A stretch of 64,000 nt of DNA from the NCBI GenBank assembly GCA_040902745.1, contig JBBDWR010000008.1:62001-126000 (forward strand), in the 5' to 3' direction. Position numbers and translations under genes: made by a program. Below, piece by piece: positions 18,381-27,631 of this stretch. Each line of letters begins with the position of its first letter. Position 1 is the stretch's first letter. The DNA is from JBBDWR01 sp040902745 (GTDB lineage Bacteria; Actinomycetota; UBA4738; HRBIN12). The notes beneath the pieces are model-generated. The model saw nothing but the letters and a program-made list of their open reading frames with translations. It was not told the DNA's origin and made no database searches.

Positions 18381-20120
18381 GTGACCACGACCCACACCTA
18401 CGATGCGGTGATCGTCGGCGCCGGCGGGGCCGGTCTTCGCGCCGCGATCGAGGCGTCGGGCAACGTCCGCACCGCCGTGATCTCCAAGCTCTACCCCACG
18501 CGCTCGCACACGGGAGCGGCGCAGGGCGGGGTCTGCGCGGCGCTCGCGAACATGGAAGAGGACTCGCCCGAGTGGCACGCCTTCGACACGGTCAAGGGAG
18601 GCGACTACCTCGTCGACCAGCCCGCGGCCCAGATCATGACGCAGGAAGCGATCGACGCGATCTACGAGCTGGAGCACTGGGGGTTGCCGTTCAACCGCAC
18701 CTCCGAGGGCAAGATCGCCCAGCGCCGGTTCGGTGGCCACACCCGCAACCACGGTGAAGCGGCCGTGATGCGCGCGTGCTACGCGGCTGACCGCACGGGT
18801 CACATGATCCTGCAGACGCTCTACCAACAATGCGTGAAGCGCGACGTTCGCTTCTTCAACGAGTTCTACGTCCTCGACCTGCTGATGACCGATGACGGTA
18901 GGACCGCAGGCGTGGTCGCCTACGAGTTGGCCACCGGTGAGATCCACGTATTCCGCGCCAAGTCGGTGCTGTTCGCGACCGGCGGCTACGGTCGCATGTT
19001 CAAGATCAGCTCCAACGCGCACGCATTGACGGGCGACGGGCCGGCGGTGGTGTTCCGACGGGGCCTGCCCCTGGAGGACATGGAGTTCTTCCAGTTCCAT
19101 CCCACCGGTGTGTACTCGATGGGGATCCTGCTCTCCGAGGCAGTGCGCGGCGAGGGCGGGATCCTACTCAATGGCGACGGCGAACGCTTCATGGAGCGCT
19201 ACGCCCCCACGGTGAAGGATCTCGCACCCCGCGACATGGTCTCTCGCGCGATCTACCAGGAGATCAAGGAGGGTCGCGGGGTCGGTCCGAACCGCGACGC
19301 CGTCTATCTGGACGTACGTCATCTCCCCCCAGAGGTGATCGAGGAGAAGCTGCCCGACGTCACCGAGTTCGCGCGCGTGTACCTGAGGGTCGAACCGACA
19401 CGGGAGCCGGTGCCGATCCAACCGACGGCGCATTACGCGATGGGCGGCATCCCCACCAACGTGGATGGCCAGGTCGTCGTCGGCGAGGACGAGAGGGTGG
19501 TCCCGGGTCTGTACGCGGCGGGTGAGTGCGCCTGCGTGAGCGTGCACGGGGCGAACCGCCTCGGGACCAACTCCCTGCTCGACATCGTCGTGTTCGGTAA
19601 GCGCGGCGGACGGCACATGGCCGAGTTCTCCGCCGAGACTGAGCTTCCCCAGGTGCCCGAATCGCCCGCCGTGCCCACCCTCGATCTGCTCGACGGCATC
19701 CTCACCCGCACCGAAGGCGACAACGCCGCCGACATCCGCAGCGAACTGCAGGACAGCATGTTCGATCTCGCGTTCGTCGTGCGCAGCGAGGACGGGCTGC
19801 GCAAGATGCTCGACATCGTCGGCGGTCTCCGCGAGCGGTACGACCGGGTCGCGATCGACGACAAGGGCGCGGTGTTCAACACCGATCTGATGGAGACGGT
19901 CGAGGTCGGGTTCCTGCTCGACTGCGCTCAGGCTCTCGTCGCGAGTGCCCTCGTGCGCGACGAGAGCCGCGGCGGCCACTACCGGGAGGACCATCCCCTG
20001 CGAGACGACGCGAACTGGCTGAAACACACCCTCGCGACCCGGGCGGAAGACGGCTCGATCACCCTCGGATACAAGCCCGTGAAGATGGGACCCTACGTCC
20101 CCATGGAGAGGAAGTACTGA
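18381..20120 (+). CDS. sdhA: succinate dehydrogenase flavoprotein subunit
   Basis: Catalytic flavoprotein that oxidises succinate to fumarate. In 579 residues it has the dinucleotide fold [17 protein letters not shown], the covalent-FAD His in [11 protein letters not shown], the active-site [10 protein letters not shown] region, GGHTRN, the QFHPTGV motif, and [18 protein letters not shown]. The C-terminus ends in the usual [11 protein letters not shown] segment. The start is GTG at 18381. The stop overlaps sdhB by one base (TGATG), so A and B are made in equal amounts. Confidence 0.96.
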   Translation: MTTTHTYDAVIVGAGGAGLRAAIEASGNVRTAVISKLYPTRSHTGAAQGGVCAALANMEEDSPEWHAFDTVKGGDYLVDQPAAQIMTQEAIDAIYELEHWGLPFNRTSEGKIAQRRFGGHTRNHGEAAVMRACYAADRTGHMILQTLYQQCVKRDVRFFNEFYVLDLLMTDDGRTAGVVAYELATGEIHVFRAKSVLFATGGYGRMFKISSNAHALTGDGPAVVFRRGLPLEDMEFFQFHPTGVYSMGILLSEAVRGEGGILLNGDGERFMERYAPTVKDLAPRDMVSRAIYQEIKEGRGVGPNRDAVYLDVRHLPPEVIEEKLPDVTEFARVYLRVEPTREPVPIQPTAHYAMGGIPTNVDGQVVVGEDERVVPGLYAAGECACVSVHGANRLGTNSLLDIVVFGKRGGRHMAEFSAETELPQVPESPAVPTLDLLDGILTRTEGDNAADIRSELQDSMFDLAFVVRSEDGLRKMLDIVGGLRERYDRVAIDDKGAVFNTDLMETVEVGFLLDCAQALVASALVRDESRGGHYREDHPLRDDANWLKHTLATRAEDGSITLGYKPVKMGPYVPMERKY

Positions 20121-20896
20121 TGGCCGCGGAACCGACCACGGACCGTCTCGGCCTGGGCGAGGTTCTCGAAGGTTCTGACGGGCGCGGCACGGGAAGGCTC
20201 GAGCTGACGCTGCGGATCCGACGTTTCAACCCGGAGGTGTCCGACGAGTCGTGGTGGGACGAGTTCACGATCGAGGCGCTTGGGACCGATCGTCTGCTGG
20301 ACGCACTGCACGAGGTGAAATGGCATCACGACGGCACGCTCGCGTTGCGCCGCTCGTGCGCGCACGGGATCTGCGGCTCCGACGCGATGTTGATCAACGG
20401 GTCCAACGCGCTGGCCTGCAAGGTGCTCGTGATGGACGTCGCGCCGAAGGTCACAATCGAGCCGATCCGCGGGATGCAGGTGCTCAAGGACCTGATCGTG
20501 GACATGGAGCCGTTCTTCAACGGGTACAAGAGCGTGCTCCCCTATCTGGTCAACGACTCCGGCGAACCCGGCGCCGAACGGCTGCAGAGCCCCGAGGAGC
20601 GGGCGCGCTACGACGACACCACCAAGTGCATCCTGTGCGCCGCCTGCACCACAAGCTGTCCGATCTTCTGGGGCGACGAGGAGTACATCGGTCCGGCGGC
20701 GATCGTTAACGCGCACCGTTTCATCTACGACAGCCGCGACGAGGCGGGCGAAGAACGGCTGAAGGTGCTCTCGGAGAAGACCGGTGTGTTCCGCTGCCGG
20801 ACCACCTTCAACTGCACCGACGCGTGTCCCCGCGGCATCAAGGTCACGCAGGCGATCCAAGAGGTCAAGCGCTCGATCCTGTTCGAGCGGTTCTGA
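20120..20896 (+). CDS. sdhB: succinate dehydrogenase iron-sulfur subunit
   Basis: A 258-residue electron-transfer subunit. The N-terminal [2Fe-2S] ferredoxin domain has CAHGICGSDAMLING...AC (three Cys and an Asp, as in other SdhB proteins). The C-terminal domain has CILCAACTTSCP for the [4Fe-4S] cluster and CRTTFNCTDACPRGI for the [3Fe-4S] cluster. An N-terminal extension of about 25 residues is unusual but not unknown in actinobacteria. It is the last sdh gene; the isocitrate dehydrogenase start is 37 bp downstream. Confidence 0.95.
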   Translation: MAAEPTTDRLGLGEVLEGSDGRGTGRLELTLRIRRFNPEVSDESWWDEFTIEALGTDRLLDALHEVKWHHDGTLALRRSCAHGICGSDAMLINGSNALACKVLVMDVAPKVTIEPIRGMQVLKDLIVDMEPFFNGYKSVLPYLVNDSGEPGAERLQSPEERARYDDTTKCILCAACTTSCPIFWGDEEYIGPAAIVNAHRFIYDSRDEAGEERLKVLSEKTGVFRCRTTFNCTDACPRGIKVTQAIQEVKRSILFERF

Positions 20897-20933
20897 GCCC
20901 CACGGGAGCCCGCGAGGTGCGGGGGAAGGTCGC

Positions 20934-22036
20934 ATGGCGCATCGCGTGACGTTGATCTCCGGCGACGGGATCGGGCCCGAGGTGTCGGAGGCGGCGCGCG
21001 TCGTGATCGACGCGACCCACGTCGGCATCGAATGGGAGCCCGCCGATGCGGGCGCGGGCGCGTTGGACCTGCACGGCGACACCCTCCCCCACTCCACCCT
21101 CGAGGCGATCCGCGACACCCACGTCGCCCTCAAGGGACCGATCACCACGCCGGTGGGCACAGGATTCCGCAGCGTGAACGTCGCACTGCGCCAGGAACTG
21201 GACCTGTTCGCGGCGGTCCGCCCGTCGCGGAGCCTCCCCGGCGTGCCGACGCGACATCGTGGGGTCGACCTGGTCGTGATCCGGGAGAACACCGAAGATC
21301 TCTACCAAGGCATCGAGTTCGAACTCGGGACCGAGTCGCTCGAACACTTGCGCGCCAAGGTCTCCGAGCTCGCGCCACGGAGGGAGGGCATGCGCGCGGG
21401 TACGGCGAGATCCCCTCGGACGCAGGAGTGACGGTCAAGCCGATCTCGGTCGAGGGAACGCGTCGCATCGTGTACTTCGCGTTCGACTACGCGCGCTGGA
21501 ACGGCCGCACGCTCGTGACGGTCGGCCACAAGGCGAACATCATGCGGTTCTCCGACGGATTGTTCCTCGAAACGGCGCGCGAGGAGGCCGCGAACCACTA
21601 CGACGTGGAGTACCGCGAGGCGCAGATCGACGCCCTGTCGATGCGGCTCACGCGACGACCGCAGGATCTCGACGTTCTGTTGTTGCCCAACCTCTACGGC
21701 GACATCCTCTCCGATCTCGGCGCAGGGCTGGTCGGGGGACTCGGACTCGCGCCCGGCGGCAACATCGGATGGGAGTACGCGGTGTTCGAGGCGGTGCACG
21801 GGAGCGCGCCCGACATCGCCGGGCAGGGAGTGGCGAATCCGATCGCGATGATCCTCTCGGGCGCCATGCTGCTTCGCCACCTCGGCGAGATGACGGCGGG
21901 CGTCAACGTCGAGCGGGCCGTCGATCACGTCCTCGAAGAGGGCAGGATTCGGACACCGGACCTCGGCGGAACCGCAACGACGATGGAGCTGGCCGAGGCG
22001 ATCGCCGAGTCGCTGGGGATGGCGGGACTGAGCTGA
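20934..22036 (+). pseudogene. isocitrate dehydrogenase (IDH3/IMDH superfamily), single-base frameshift
   Basis: Oxidative decarboxylation of isocitrate is the likely role: the substrate motif reads SVNVALRQ, matching the S-x-N-x-x-L-R of isocitrate dehydrogenases. The first frame runs from ATG 20934 through ENTEDLYQGIEFE to about residue 150; the second resumes at GYGEIPSDAGVTVKPIS and continues through GHKANIMRFSDGLF, NLYGDILSDLGAGLVGG and EAVHGSAPDIAG. One missing base near 21379-21390 (the G-rich stretch CCACGGAGGGAGGG) restores a 367-residue protein. It follows sdhB directly, with a GGGGGAAGG ribosome-binding site, which suits a TCA-cycle enzyme. It may be a sequencing error or a true lesion; a paralogue at 25202 is intact. 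Confidence 0.9.
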
Positions 22037-22103
22037 GCTCGGATGGCTGCGGCGGGTGGTCCGGCGCTCAGGGTGCTTGGCTGGCGGTCATCCCGGTGCC
22101 AGG

Positions 22104-22739
22104 ATGGCGGACGTGAGGCAGACGGAGAGCAACGAGCCCGACGCGCCATTGCCCGGCGAGGGATTCCGGCCCCGTCCCAGCCCGCTACGGCTGTGGGGGT
22201 TCCTCGTCACGATCCTGGGTGGAACCCTACTGGGGGTGGGATCCCTGCTGTCGTGGGCAACGGTCTCGTTCGGGGGCGATGCCGACGTCCGCGGGATCGA
22301 TGTGTGGGTCGGCAAGGTCGCGCTCGGCGCCGCGATCGTCGTCCTGATCGGTATCCCGGCCCTCCGGGGAGCGATCACCCACGCGGGCCGCAAGGCGTGG
22401 GCGATCACGATGATCGTCGTCTCCCTGGCAGCCTTGGGGCTGACCGCATGGACGTTGATCGACAAGGACGACCAACTCGGGCTCCCCGGCGCCGAGATCA
22501 CCTTCGACGAGAACGAGGCCAATCTGCCCGACGAGGCATTCGACGACATCGTGCGCAACAACCCGGTCATCGTCCAAGCGGAGATCGGGATCTACCTCAC
22601 GATCGCCGGCAGTGCTATCGCTGCGGCCGGTGGGGTGCTCGGGTTCGTGTGGGCCGTGAAGGCGCCGTTGCCGCCTCCGGTGGGACCCGAGGCCGACGAC
22701 GGCTCCGAGCCTGGCGCCGACGCGTCCCGCAACGTCTAG
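22104..22739 (+). CDS. four-helix membrane protein, unknown
   Basis: Not recognised. A 211-residue protein with a hydrophilic N-terminus (about 30 residues), four hydrophobic segments (roughly 34-58, 70-89, 101-120, 165-190), and an acidic region (FDENEANLPDEAFDDIVRNN) between helices three and four that would sit outside if the N-terminus is cytoplasmic. The tail is Pro/Asp/Glu-rich. The start at ATG 22104 is tentative, as no good ribosome-binding site is visible. Confidence 0.65.
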   Translation: MADVRQTESNEPDAPLPGEGFRPRPSPLRLWGFLVTILGGTLLGVGSLLSWATVSFGGDADVRGIDVWVGKVALGAAIVVLIGIPALRGAITHAGRKAWAITMIVVSLAALGLTAWTLIDKDDQLGLPGAEITFDENEANLPDEAFDDIVRNNPVIVQAEIGIYLTIAGSAIAAAGGVLGFVWAVKAPLPPPVGPEADDGSEPGADASRNV

Positions 22740-22765
22740 GCGAACGGCGAACAGCGAACGGCGGG
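22740..22765. repeat. short imperfect GCGAACG tandem repeat
   Basis: Just after the membrane-protein stop the sequence reads GCGAACG-GCGAACA-GCGAACG, three imperfect copies of a 7-bp unit. No function is apparent. Confidence 0.5.
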
Positions 22766-22810
22766 CACTTTTCGCCACCGCGCTCTACGGGCCACCCGTT
22801 CGACGCAGTG

Positions 22811-22826
22811 ACGTGCATCACGTTTT
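22811..22826. terminator. small hairpin with T-run or operator
   Basis: ACGTG-CAT-CACGT followed by TTT forms a short perfect stem. It lies 70 bp after the membrane-protein gene and 63 bp before the HNH gene, so it could be a weak intrinsic terminator or a regulator site. Confidence 0.3.
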
Positions 22827-22876
22827 GCGTTGTGGTCCAGCCCGATCCGGCGCACGAGGATGTCGTACCCCCGCGC

Positions 22877-22882
22877 TAGATT
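22877..22882 (+). promoter_or_regulatory. -10 box of leaderless promoter (DUF222/HNH gene)
   Basis: TAGATT lies exactly 6 nt before the ATG at 22889. Confidence 0.5.
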
Positions 22883-22888
22883 GGCGAA

Positions 22889-24121
22889 ATGTGTTCGGTA
22901 CGAACAGCGAAGGGGGCAGCAGCGAGTGCGTCGGCGATCGTCCTCGCGCTGCGTGAAGAGAAGATCGCGGATCTGCCCGATGCGGCGGCCGAGGAGTCCT
23001 TCAGCGAACTGCAGCTGGCCATCGACCAACTCGAGTTGGAGCGCCTACGCAGACTCGCCGACCTCGAGCGCCGCGGGATCCACCAGCGCGAGGGACACGT
23101 GTCCGCAGCCACGTGGCTCGCGGCCACCTTCCGCACACCGGTTGCACACGCGCAGGCTTCGTTGCGAACGGCACGATCGCTCGGCGCGATGCCGCTGACG
23201 GTTCGCGCGGTCCAAGAGGGTGACGTGTCGCTATCGGGCGCACGGATGCTAGCCATCGCACAACTCGCGGAGCCCGAAGCTTTCCTCACTTCGGAGGCGA
23301 CGCTGGTTGAGGCCGCTCGCACCCTCTCGATACGAGACCTCAACCGGGCGACGTCGTTCTGGCGGGAACGGGCCGAGCAGCAGCGCATGCCCGATGCACA
23401 CGAGCGTCGGATCGCTCGCAGACGACTCCACGCCTCACCCACCTTGGACGGGATGGTTCGCATCGACGGCGACCTCGACCCCGAAACCGGAGAAAGTGTG
23501 CTTACTGCGCTCACTTCGGTGTTGGACAGCGAGGCAAGGTCCGCTGCCCCCGACGAGCGCACTCCTGCCCAACGTAGGGCCGACGCCCTGGGCGAGATCT
23601 GTCGCGCGCACCTGGACCGGGGCGATCGTGCCGAGGTCGCCGGTGAACGCCCGCACGTGACGATGACCGTCGACGCCACCGCACTCCCGAGTGGCTCGGT
23701 GATCGGCGAGCTCGATCACACCGGCCCGGTGGGCGGACACGTCGTGCGACGCTTGATCTGCGACGCCTCCGTCACGAGGGTCGTGATGGCGGGTCGCTCG
23801 GAGCCGCTCGATGTCGGGCGGCGCACACCGGTCGTTTCTGCCTCCATGCGCAAGGCGGTCGTGGCTCGTGATCGACACTGCCGCTTCCCCGGGTGTGACC
23901 GGCCGCACTCCTGGTGCGACGCGCATCACGTCCGTCACTGGGCCGACGGGGGTCCGACCGCGGTGGGAAACCTGCTGTTGCTGTGCCGGCGCCATCACCG
24001 CTCGATCCATCAACCCGGCGGGTTCGGACTGGAGCTGGTCGAGGGCCAACCGGTGTTCCGCCGGCCGGACGGCTCGGTGTTGGTCGACGAGCCTTGTCCC
24101 GCAGCGCGGGATCCTGGGTGA
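22889..24121 (+). CDS. DUF222 / HNH endonuclease-domain protein (13E12-repeat type)
   Basis: A 410-residue protein with an N-terminal helical DUF222 region (about 30-300; contains AATWLAATFRTPVAHAQ and DLDPETGESVLTAL) and a C-terminal HNH nuclease module with zinc-binding CRFPGC, the catalytic DAHHVRHWADGG, the central N in NLLLLC, and the final RRHHRSIH. Such proteins occur in many copies in actinobacteria and are suspected to be mobile or intron-homing-like nucleases; their role is unsettled. No inverted repeats or target-site duplications were seen around it, so it is annotated as an ordinary gene. Confidence 0.88.
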   Translation: MCSVRTAKGAAASASAIVLALREEKIADLPDAAAEESFSELQLAIDQLELERLRRLADLERRGIHQREGHVSAATWLAATFRTPVAHAQASLRTARSLGAMPLTVRAVQEGDVSLSGARMLAIAQLAEPEAFLTSEATLVEAARTLSIRDLNRATSFWRERAEQQRMPDAHERRIARRRLHASPTLDGMVRIDGDLDPETGESVLTALTSVLDSEARSAAPDERTPAQRRADALGEICRAHLDRGDRAEVAGERPHVTMTVDATALPSGSVIGELDHTGPVGGHVVRRLICDASVTRVVMAGRSEPLDVGRRTPVVSASMRKAVVARDRHCRFPGCDRPHSWCDAHHVRHWADGGPTAVGNLLLLCRRHHRSIHQPGGFGLELVEGQPVFRRPDGSVLVDEPCPAARDPG

Positions 24122-24146
24122 ACCGGCTGCTGTGGGCCGACCGGCT

Positions 24147-25070
24147 CTACAGTTTGGCCAGGTCCTCGCACTTCGCGCGGATTCCTTCCGCGGCCCCGCG
24201 GAGCTTCGCCAGCTCGTCGTCGTTGAGGTCCAACTCCACGATCTCCTTGAGACCGGCCGGGCCGAGGCGGGCGGGAACGCCCAGGTAGACGTCCGAGATG
24301 CCGTATTGGCCGGTGGTCCAGGCGCAGATCGGCAGCACCTCGTCTGCGTCCTCGGCGATCGCCTTGACCATCGCGACGACGGACGCGCTCGGCGCGTAAT
24401 ACGCGCTCCCCTTCTTCAGCAGGGCGACGATCTCGGCACCGCCGTCGCGCGTACGTTGGAACAGCCGCTCGAGGGTCGCCTCGTCCACGAATTCGGGCAG
24501 GGGCCTGCCGTCCACCGTGGCCTGACGCGGCAGTGCGACCATCGCGTCGCCGTGGGATCCGAGGGTCATGGCCTCCACGACGAGCGGCGACACGCCGAGC
24601 TCCTCGGCGATGAAGTACCGCAGCCGCGCGGAGTCGAGCACACCCGCCATGCCGATCACCCGCTCCTTCGGGAACCCGGATACCTGCGAAGCGAGGAACG
24701 TCATCTCGTCGAGCGGATTGGACACCACGATCAGGATCGCACCCGGCGACCCGGGAGCCGCCTGCGAGACGACGCTGCGTATGATCTCCGCGTTCTTGCC
24801 GAGCAGGTCCATCCGGCTCATCCCCGGCTGGCGGGGGAATCCGGCGGTGATCACCACGATGTCCGAGCCCGCGGTGTCCGCGTAGTCGTTCGTCCCCACG
24901 ATGCGAGGCTCGAAGCGCTCTACCGGTGATGATTCCTTGATGTCGAGGGCAAGACCTTGTGGCAGACCCTCCACGATGTCGATCAAACAGACCTCGGCAA
25001 GGCCCTTCTCAACGATCCGCATGGCAGTGGTCTGGCCCACGAACCCGCTCCCGACGACCGTGACCTTCAT
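24147..25070 (-). CDS. mdh: malate dehydrogenase
   Basis: NAD-dependent interconversion of malate and oxaloacetate in the TCA cycle. The 307-residue LDH/MDH-superfamily protein begins MKVTVVGSGFVGQTTA (Rossmann GxGxxG) with DI at the end of beta-2 (NAD preference). The substrate loop reads GFPRQPGMSR, whose Arg specifies malate and not lactate, and the catalytic pair is D in DSARLRY and H in GSHGD. ATG 25070 is chosen because AGGAG lies 9 nt upstream; 19 further in-frame codons upstream are not conserved. Confidence 0.95.
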   Translation of the reverse strand: MKVTVVGSGFVGQTTAMRIVEKGLAEVCLIDIVEGLPQGLALDIKESSPVERFEPRIVGTNDYADTAGSDIVVITAGFPRQPGMSRMDLLGKNAEIIRSVVSQAAPGSPGAILIVVSNPLDEMTFLASQVSGFPKERVIGMAGVLDSARLRYFIAEELGVSPLVVEAMTLGSHGDAMVALPRQATVDGRPLPEFVDEATLERLFQRTRDGGAEIVALLKKGSAYYAPSASVVAMVKAIAEDADEVLPICAWTTGQYGISDVYLGVPARLGPAGLKEIVELDLNDDELAKLRGAAEGIRAKCEDLAKL

Positions 25071-25130
25071 GTGTGCTCGCTCCTGACCTGAGGTGGACCG
25101 ACTGATGGTGAACGGGCTGAACGACACTCA

Positions 25131-25136
25131 ATCCTA
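25131..25136 (-). promoter_or_regulatory. -10 box, candidate mdh promoter
   Basis: TAGGAT lies 60 bp upstream of the mdh ATG, leaving a leader of about 54 nt with an AGGAG site. No -35 is recognisable. Confidence 0.35.
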
Positions 25137-25176
25137 TCGGCACCGCACGCACTCGCCCCGGCGGAGGCGAGGACAC

Positions 25177-25211
25177 GTCCGGCGCTCAGGCCGTCCGGCG
25201 CTCAGGCCGTC
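25177..25211. repeat. 16-bp tandem duplication at 3' end of second IDH-like gene
   Basis: Two exact copies of a 16-bp unit (25177-25192 and 25193-25208) plus three further bases span the stop codon of the minus-strand gene. The duplication lies mostly 3' of the stop and does not break the frame. Confidence 0.85.
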
Positions 25212-26284
25212 AGGCGCCCGACCACCGCGTCGGTCATCTCCGAGGCGCTCGCCGCGGGGTCGCCCGGTCGCGGACGCAGGTCGTAGGTGACGGCGGAGCC
25301 GTCCGCCAGGACCGCGGCGACGGCCCGCTCGACGGCGTCGGCCGCCTCGGGTTCCCCAACGTGTCGCAACAGCATGGCCCCGGAAAGGATCAGGGCCGAC
25401 GGATCGGCTCGTCGCGGATCTTTGATACGGGGACCGGTGCCGTGCACGGCCTCGAAGACGGCGACGTCCTCACCGAAGGTTCCCCCAGGAGCGAGGCCGA
25501 GCCCGCCGATCAATCCGGCGCAAAGATCGGCCACGATGTCCCCGTACATGTTCGGAAGCACCAGGACGTCGAACCGTTCCGGTGCGCTCGCCAGCTGCAT
25601 GCAGCAGGCGTCGATGATCCGGTCATCGAACTGCACCTCGGGGAACTCGTCGCGGGCAACCCGGCGCGCGGTCTCCAGGAACAACCCGTCGGAGAACTTC
25701 ATGATGTTCGCCTTGTGCGCGGCCGTGACCTTCGAGCGCCCGTGCGCAACAGCCCAGCGCATCGCGAACCGCGTGATCCGCTCGCTCCCGTGAACGGAGA
25801 TGTGCTTGATCGAGATGCCGGAGCGATCGCGGATCGTGCGACCGGTCTCTTCCCGGATGAACTCGATCAGCTCCTTGGTCGTCGCCGCACCCTCCTCGAA
25901 CTCGATGCCCGTGTACATGCCCTCGGTCATCTCCCGGACCACGACCACGTCCACGCCTTCATAGGGGCTCGGCACCCCGGGGAAGAGTCGACTTGGCCGC
26001 ACTCCCGCGTACAGATCCAGCGCCTGGCGCAGGGTGAGGTTCACATTGGGATACGGAGCCTCCACCGGGGTGGACAACGGACCCTTCAGCGCCACGCTCG
26101 TCGTTCTCAGCGAGTCCAGGACCCGCTCCGGGAGCGGGTCCCCCTCGCGTTCGAACGTGCCCCTTCCGGCCTCCTGGAGATCCCAGGAGACGCCCACGCC
26201 CGTGGCGTCGAGCACGCGCCTAGCGCACTCGACCAGGACGGGACCGGTGCCGTCCCCGGGGATCAGGGTTACCTCGGTGCTCAC
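25202..26284 (-). CDS. isocitrate/isopropylmalate dehydrogenase-family protein (IDH-like paralogue)
   Basis: A 360-residue decarboxylating dehydrogenase of the isocitrate/isopropylmalate family, intact, and homologous over its whole length to the frameshifted gene at 20934. Shared motifs are IPGDGTGP, VREMTEGMYTGIEFE, AAHKANIMKFSDGLF, NMYGDIVADLCAGLIGG and EAVHGTGP. The substrate loop reads PNVNLTLRQ, so the Ser of the isocitrate motif S-x-N-x-x-L-R is Asn. This resembles non-catalytic or altered IDH subunits, and the substrate (isocitrate, isopropylmalate, homoisocitrate or other) is uncertain. GTG 26284 has GGAAGG just upstream. It is divergent from gltA. Confidence 0.85.
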   Translation of the reverse strand: MSTEVTLIPGDGTGPVLVECARRVLDATGVGVSWDLQEAGRGTFEREGDPLPERVLDSLRTTSVALKGPLSTPVEAPYPNVNLTLRQALDLYAGVRPSRLFPGVPSPYEGVDVVVVREMTEGMYTGIEFEEGAATTKELIEFIREETGRTIRDRSGISIKHISVHGSERITRFAMRWAVAHGRSKVTAAHKANIMKFSDGLFLETARRVARDEFPEVQFDDRIIDACCMQLASAPERFDVLVLPNMYGDIVADLCAGLIGGLGLAPGGTFGEDVAVFEAVHGTGPRIKDPRRADPSALILSGAMLLRHVGEPEAADAVERAVAAVLADGSAVTYDLRPRPGDPAASASEMTDAVVGRLTA

Positions 26285-26445
26285 GGTGCCTTCCGTTCGT
26301 GCCGATGCGAAGATGGGCCGCGACCGGCGATCGCCGGGCGCGCGATGCGGTGCGGCGGACATCCTGCCACAGCGGTCGTTCGGGCACGGCGATAGGCTCT
26401 GCCCGACCTCTGCAGGCCGGCTGCCGGCGCGCCGATCGGGCCTGC

Positions 26446-26451
26446 TAAGGT
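26446..26451 (+). promoter_or_regulatory. -10 box, candidate gltA promoter
   Basis: TAAGGT is placed so that transcription would start within the adjacent palindrome, about 50 nt before the gltA GTG. Confidence 0.4.
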
Positions 26452-26452
26452 T

Positions 26453-26466
26453 TGAACGCTCGTTCA
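26453..26466 (+). promoter_or_regulatory. palindromic operator candidate upstream of gltA
   Basis: TGAACG-CT-CGTTCA has perfect 6-bp arms with a 2-bp centre and sits directly downstream of the TAAGGT box, overlapping the expected transcription start. The shape fits a TetR-family operator; no TetR-type gene is in the window. Confidence 0.5.
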
Positions 26467-26506
26467 GTTTTCGCGGGCAGCCTCCGCGCGAAAGAGGAGT
26501 TCGGAC

Positions 26507-27625
26507 GTGGCAGAAAAAGGACTGCGCGAGGTCGTCGCCGCTCAGACGCGGATCTCGAACATCGACGGCGAGCACGGACGCCTCTGGTACGTCGGGTACG
26601 AGATCGCCGATCTGGCCGAGCACGCGACCTTCGAGGAGGTCGTGTACCTCCTGCACCACCTCGAGCTCCCGAACGAGACGCAGCTCGACGCGCTCAACGA
26701 GTTCCTCGTTGACGAGCGCGAGCCCTCCCGCTTCCAGACCGAACTGATGCCGACCCTCGCGCAACAGAACTCTCCCATGTCGATGCTGCGCACCAGCGTC
26801 TCCTCGGCATCGACCTACGATCCCGACGGCTGGGACTTCTCCGAAGAAGCCAACCTCCGCAAAGCGCTGCGGCTCGTGGCGCTGTTCCCGTCGTTCATCG
26901 CGATGTACCACCGAGCACGCGAGGGCGACGAGATCGTCCCGCCCAACCCGAAGCTGCCGCACGCGGCCAACTTCCTCACGATGCTGCTCGGCGAGGAACC
27001 CGACCAGGAGTCCGCCGACGCGCTCGACACCACCTTCATCCTCTACGCGGACCACACGATGAACGCCTCGACGTTCACCGCCCGGATCATCGCCTCCACG
27101 CTGTCCGATCTGCACTCCGCGGTCACCGGCGCGATCGGGGCCCTCAAGGGCCCGTTGCACGGCGGGGCTAACGAAGAGGCGATGAAGATGCTCGAGGAGG
27201 TCGGCGACCCGGCCAATGCAGACGCCTACGTGAAGGATCGGCTCTCGCGCAAGCAGAAGATCATGGGCTTCGGCCACGCCGTCTACCGCACGATGGACCC
27301 GCGCGCCACCGCGCTACGCGGGCTGGCGGCGAGCTGCGCGGAACGAGCGGGCAGCACGCGCTGGTACGAGGTCGCGGAGGCGATCGAGCGGGTCACGCTC
27401 GAGGAGCGGGGCCTGTACCCCAACGTCGACTTCTACGCGGCGGTCGTCTACAACGCCTTGCGGATCCCGACCGACCTCATGACCCCGATCTTCGCACTGG
27501 CCCGCACCGCCGGGTGGACGGCGCACGTGCGGGAGCAGTACGCGGACAACAAGGTGATCCGTCCCGGATCCGAGTACGTCGGTCCCGCCGATCGCACCTA
27601 CACGCCGATCGAACAGCGCACCTGA
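26507..27625 (+). CDS. gltA: citrate synthase
   Basis: Condenses acetyl-CoA and oxaloacetate to citrate. The 372-residue type II/2-methylcitrate-synthase-like enzyme has catalytic His in GPLHGGANEEAM and in GFGHAVYRTMDPRA, the Asp in PNVDFYAAVVY, and HTMNASTFTARI. The GTG at 26507 is chosen for the GAGGAG seven bases upstream. The short length resembles Gram-positive and archaeal-type enzymes, some of which also accept propionyl-CoA. A promoter with a palindrome at its start site suggests regulation by a repressor. Confidence 0.94.
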   Translation: MAEKGLREVVAAQTRISNIDGEHGRLWYVGYEIADLAEHATFEEVVYLLHHLELPNETQLDALNEFLVDEREPSRFQTELMPTLAQQNSPMSMLRTSVSSASTYDPDGWDFSEEANLRKALRLVALFPSFIAMYHRAREGDEIVPPNPKLPHAANFLTMLLGEEPDQESADALDTTFILYADHTMNASTFTARIIASTLSDLHSAVTGAIGALKGPLHGGANEEAMKMLEEVGDPANADAYVKDRLSRKQKIMGFGHAVYRTMDPRATALRGLAASCAERAGSTRWYEVAEAIERVTLEERGLYPNVDFYAAVVYNALRIPTDLMTPIFALARTAGWTAHVREQYADNKVIRPGSEYVGPADRTYTPIEQRT

Positions 27626-27631
27626 GCCCGC

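Noticed and set aside
22889..24121. DUF222/HNH gene as a mobile element
   Set aside because: No terminal repeats, target duplication or second copy in the window, and it has a promoter of the same style as its neighbours.
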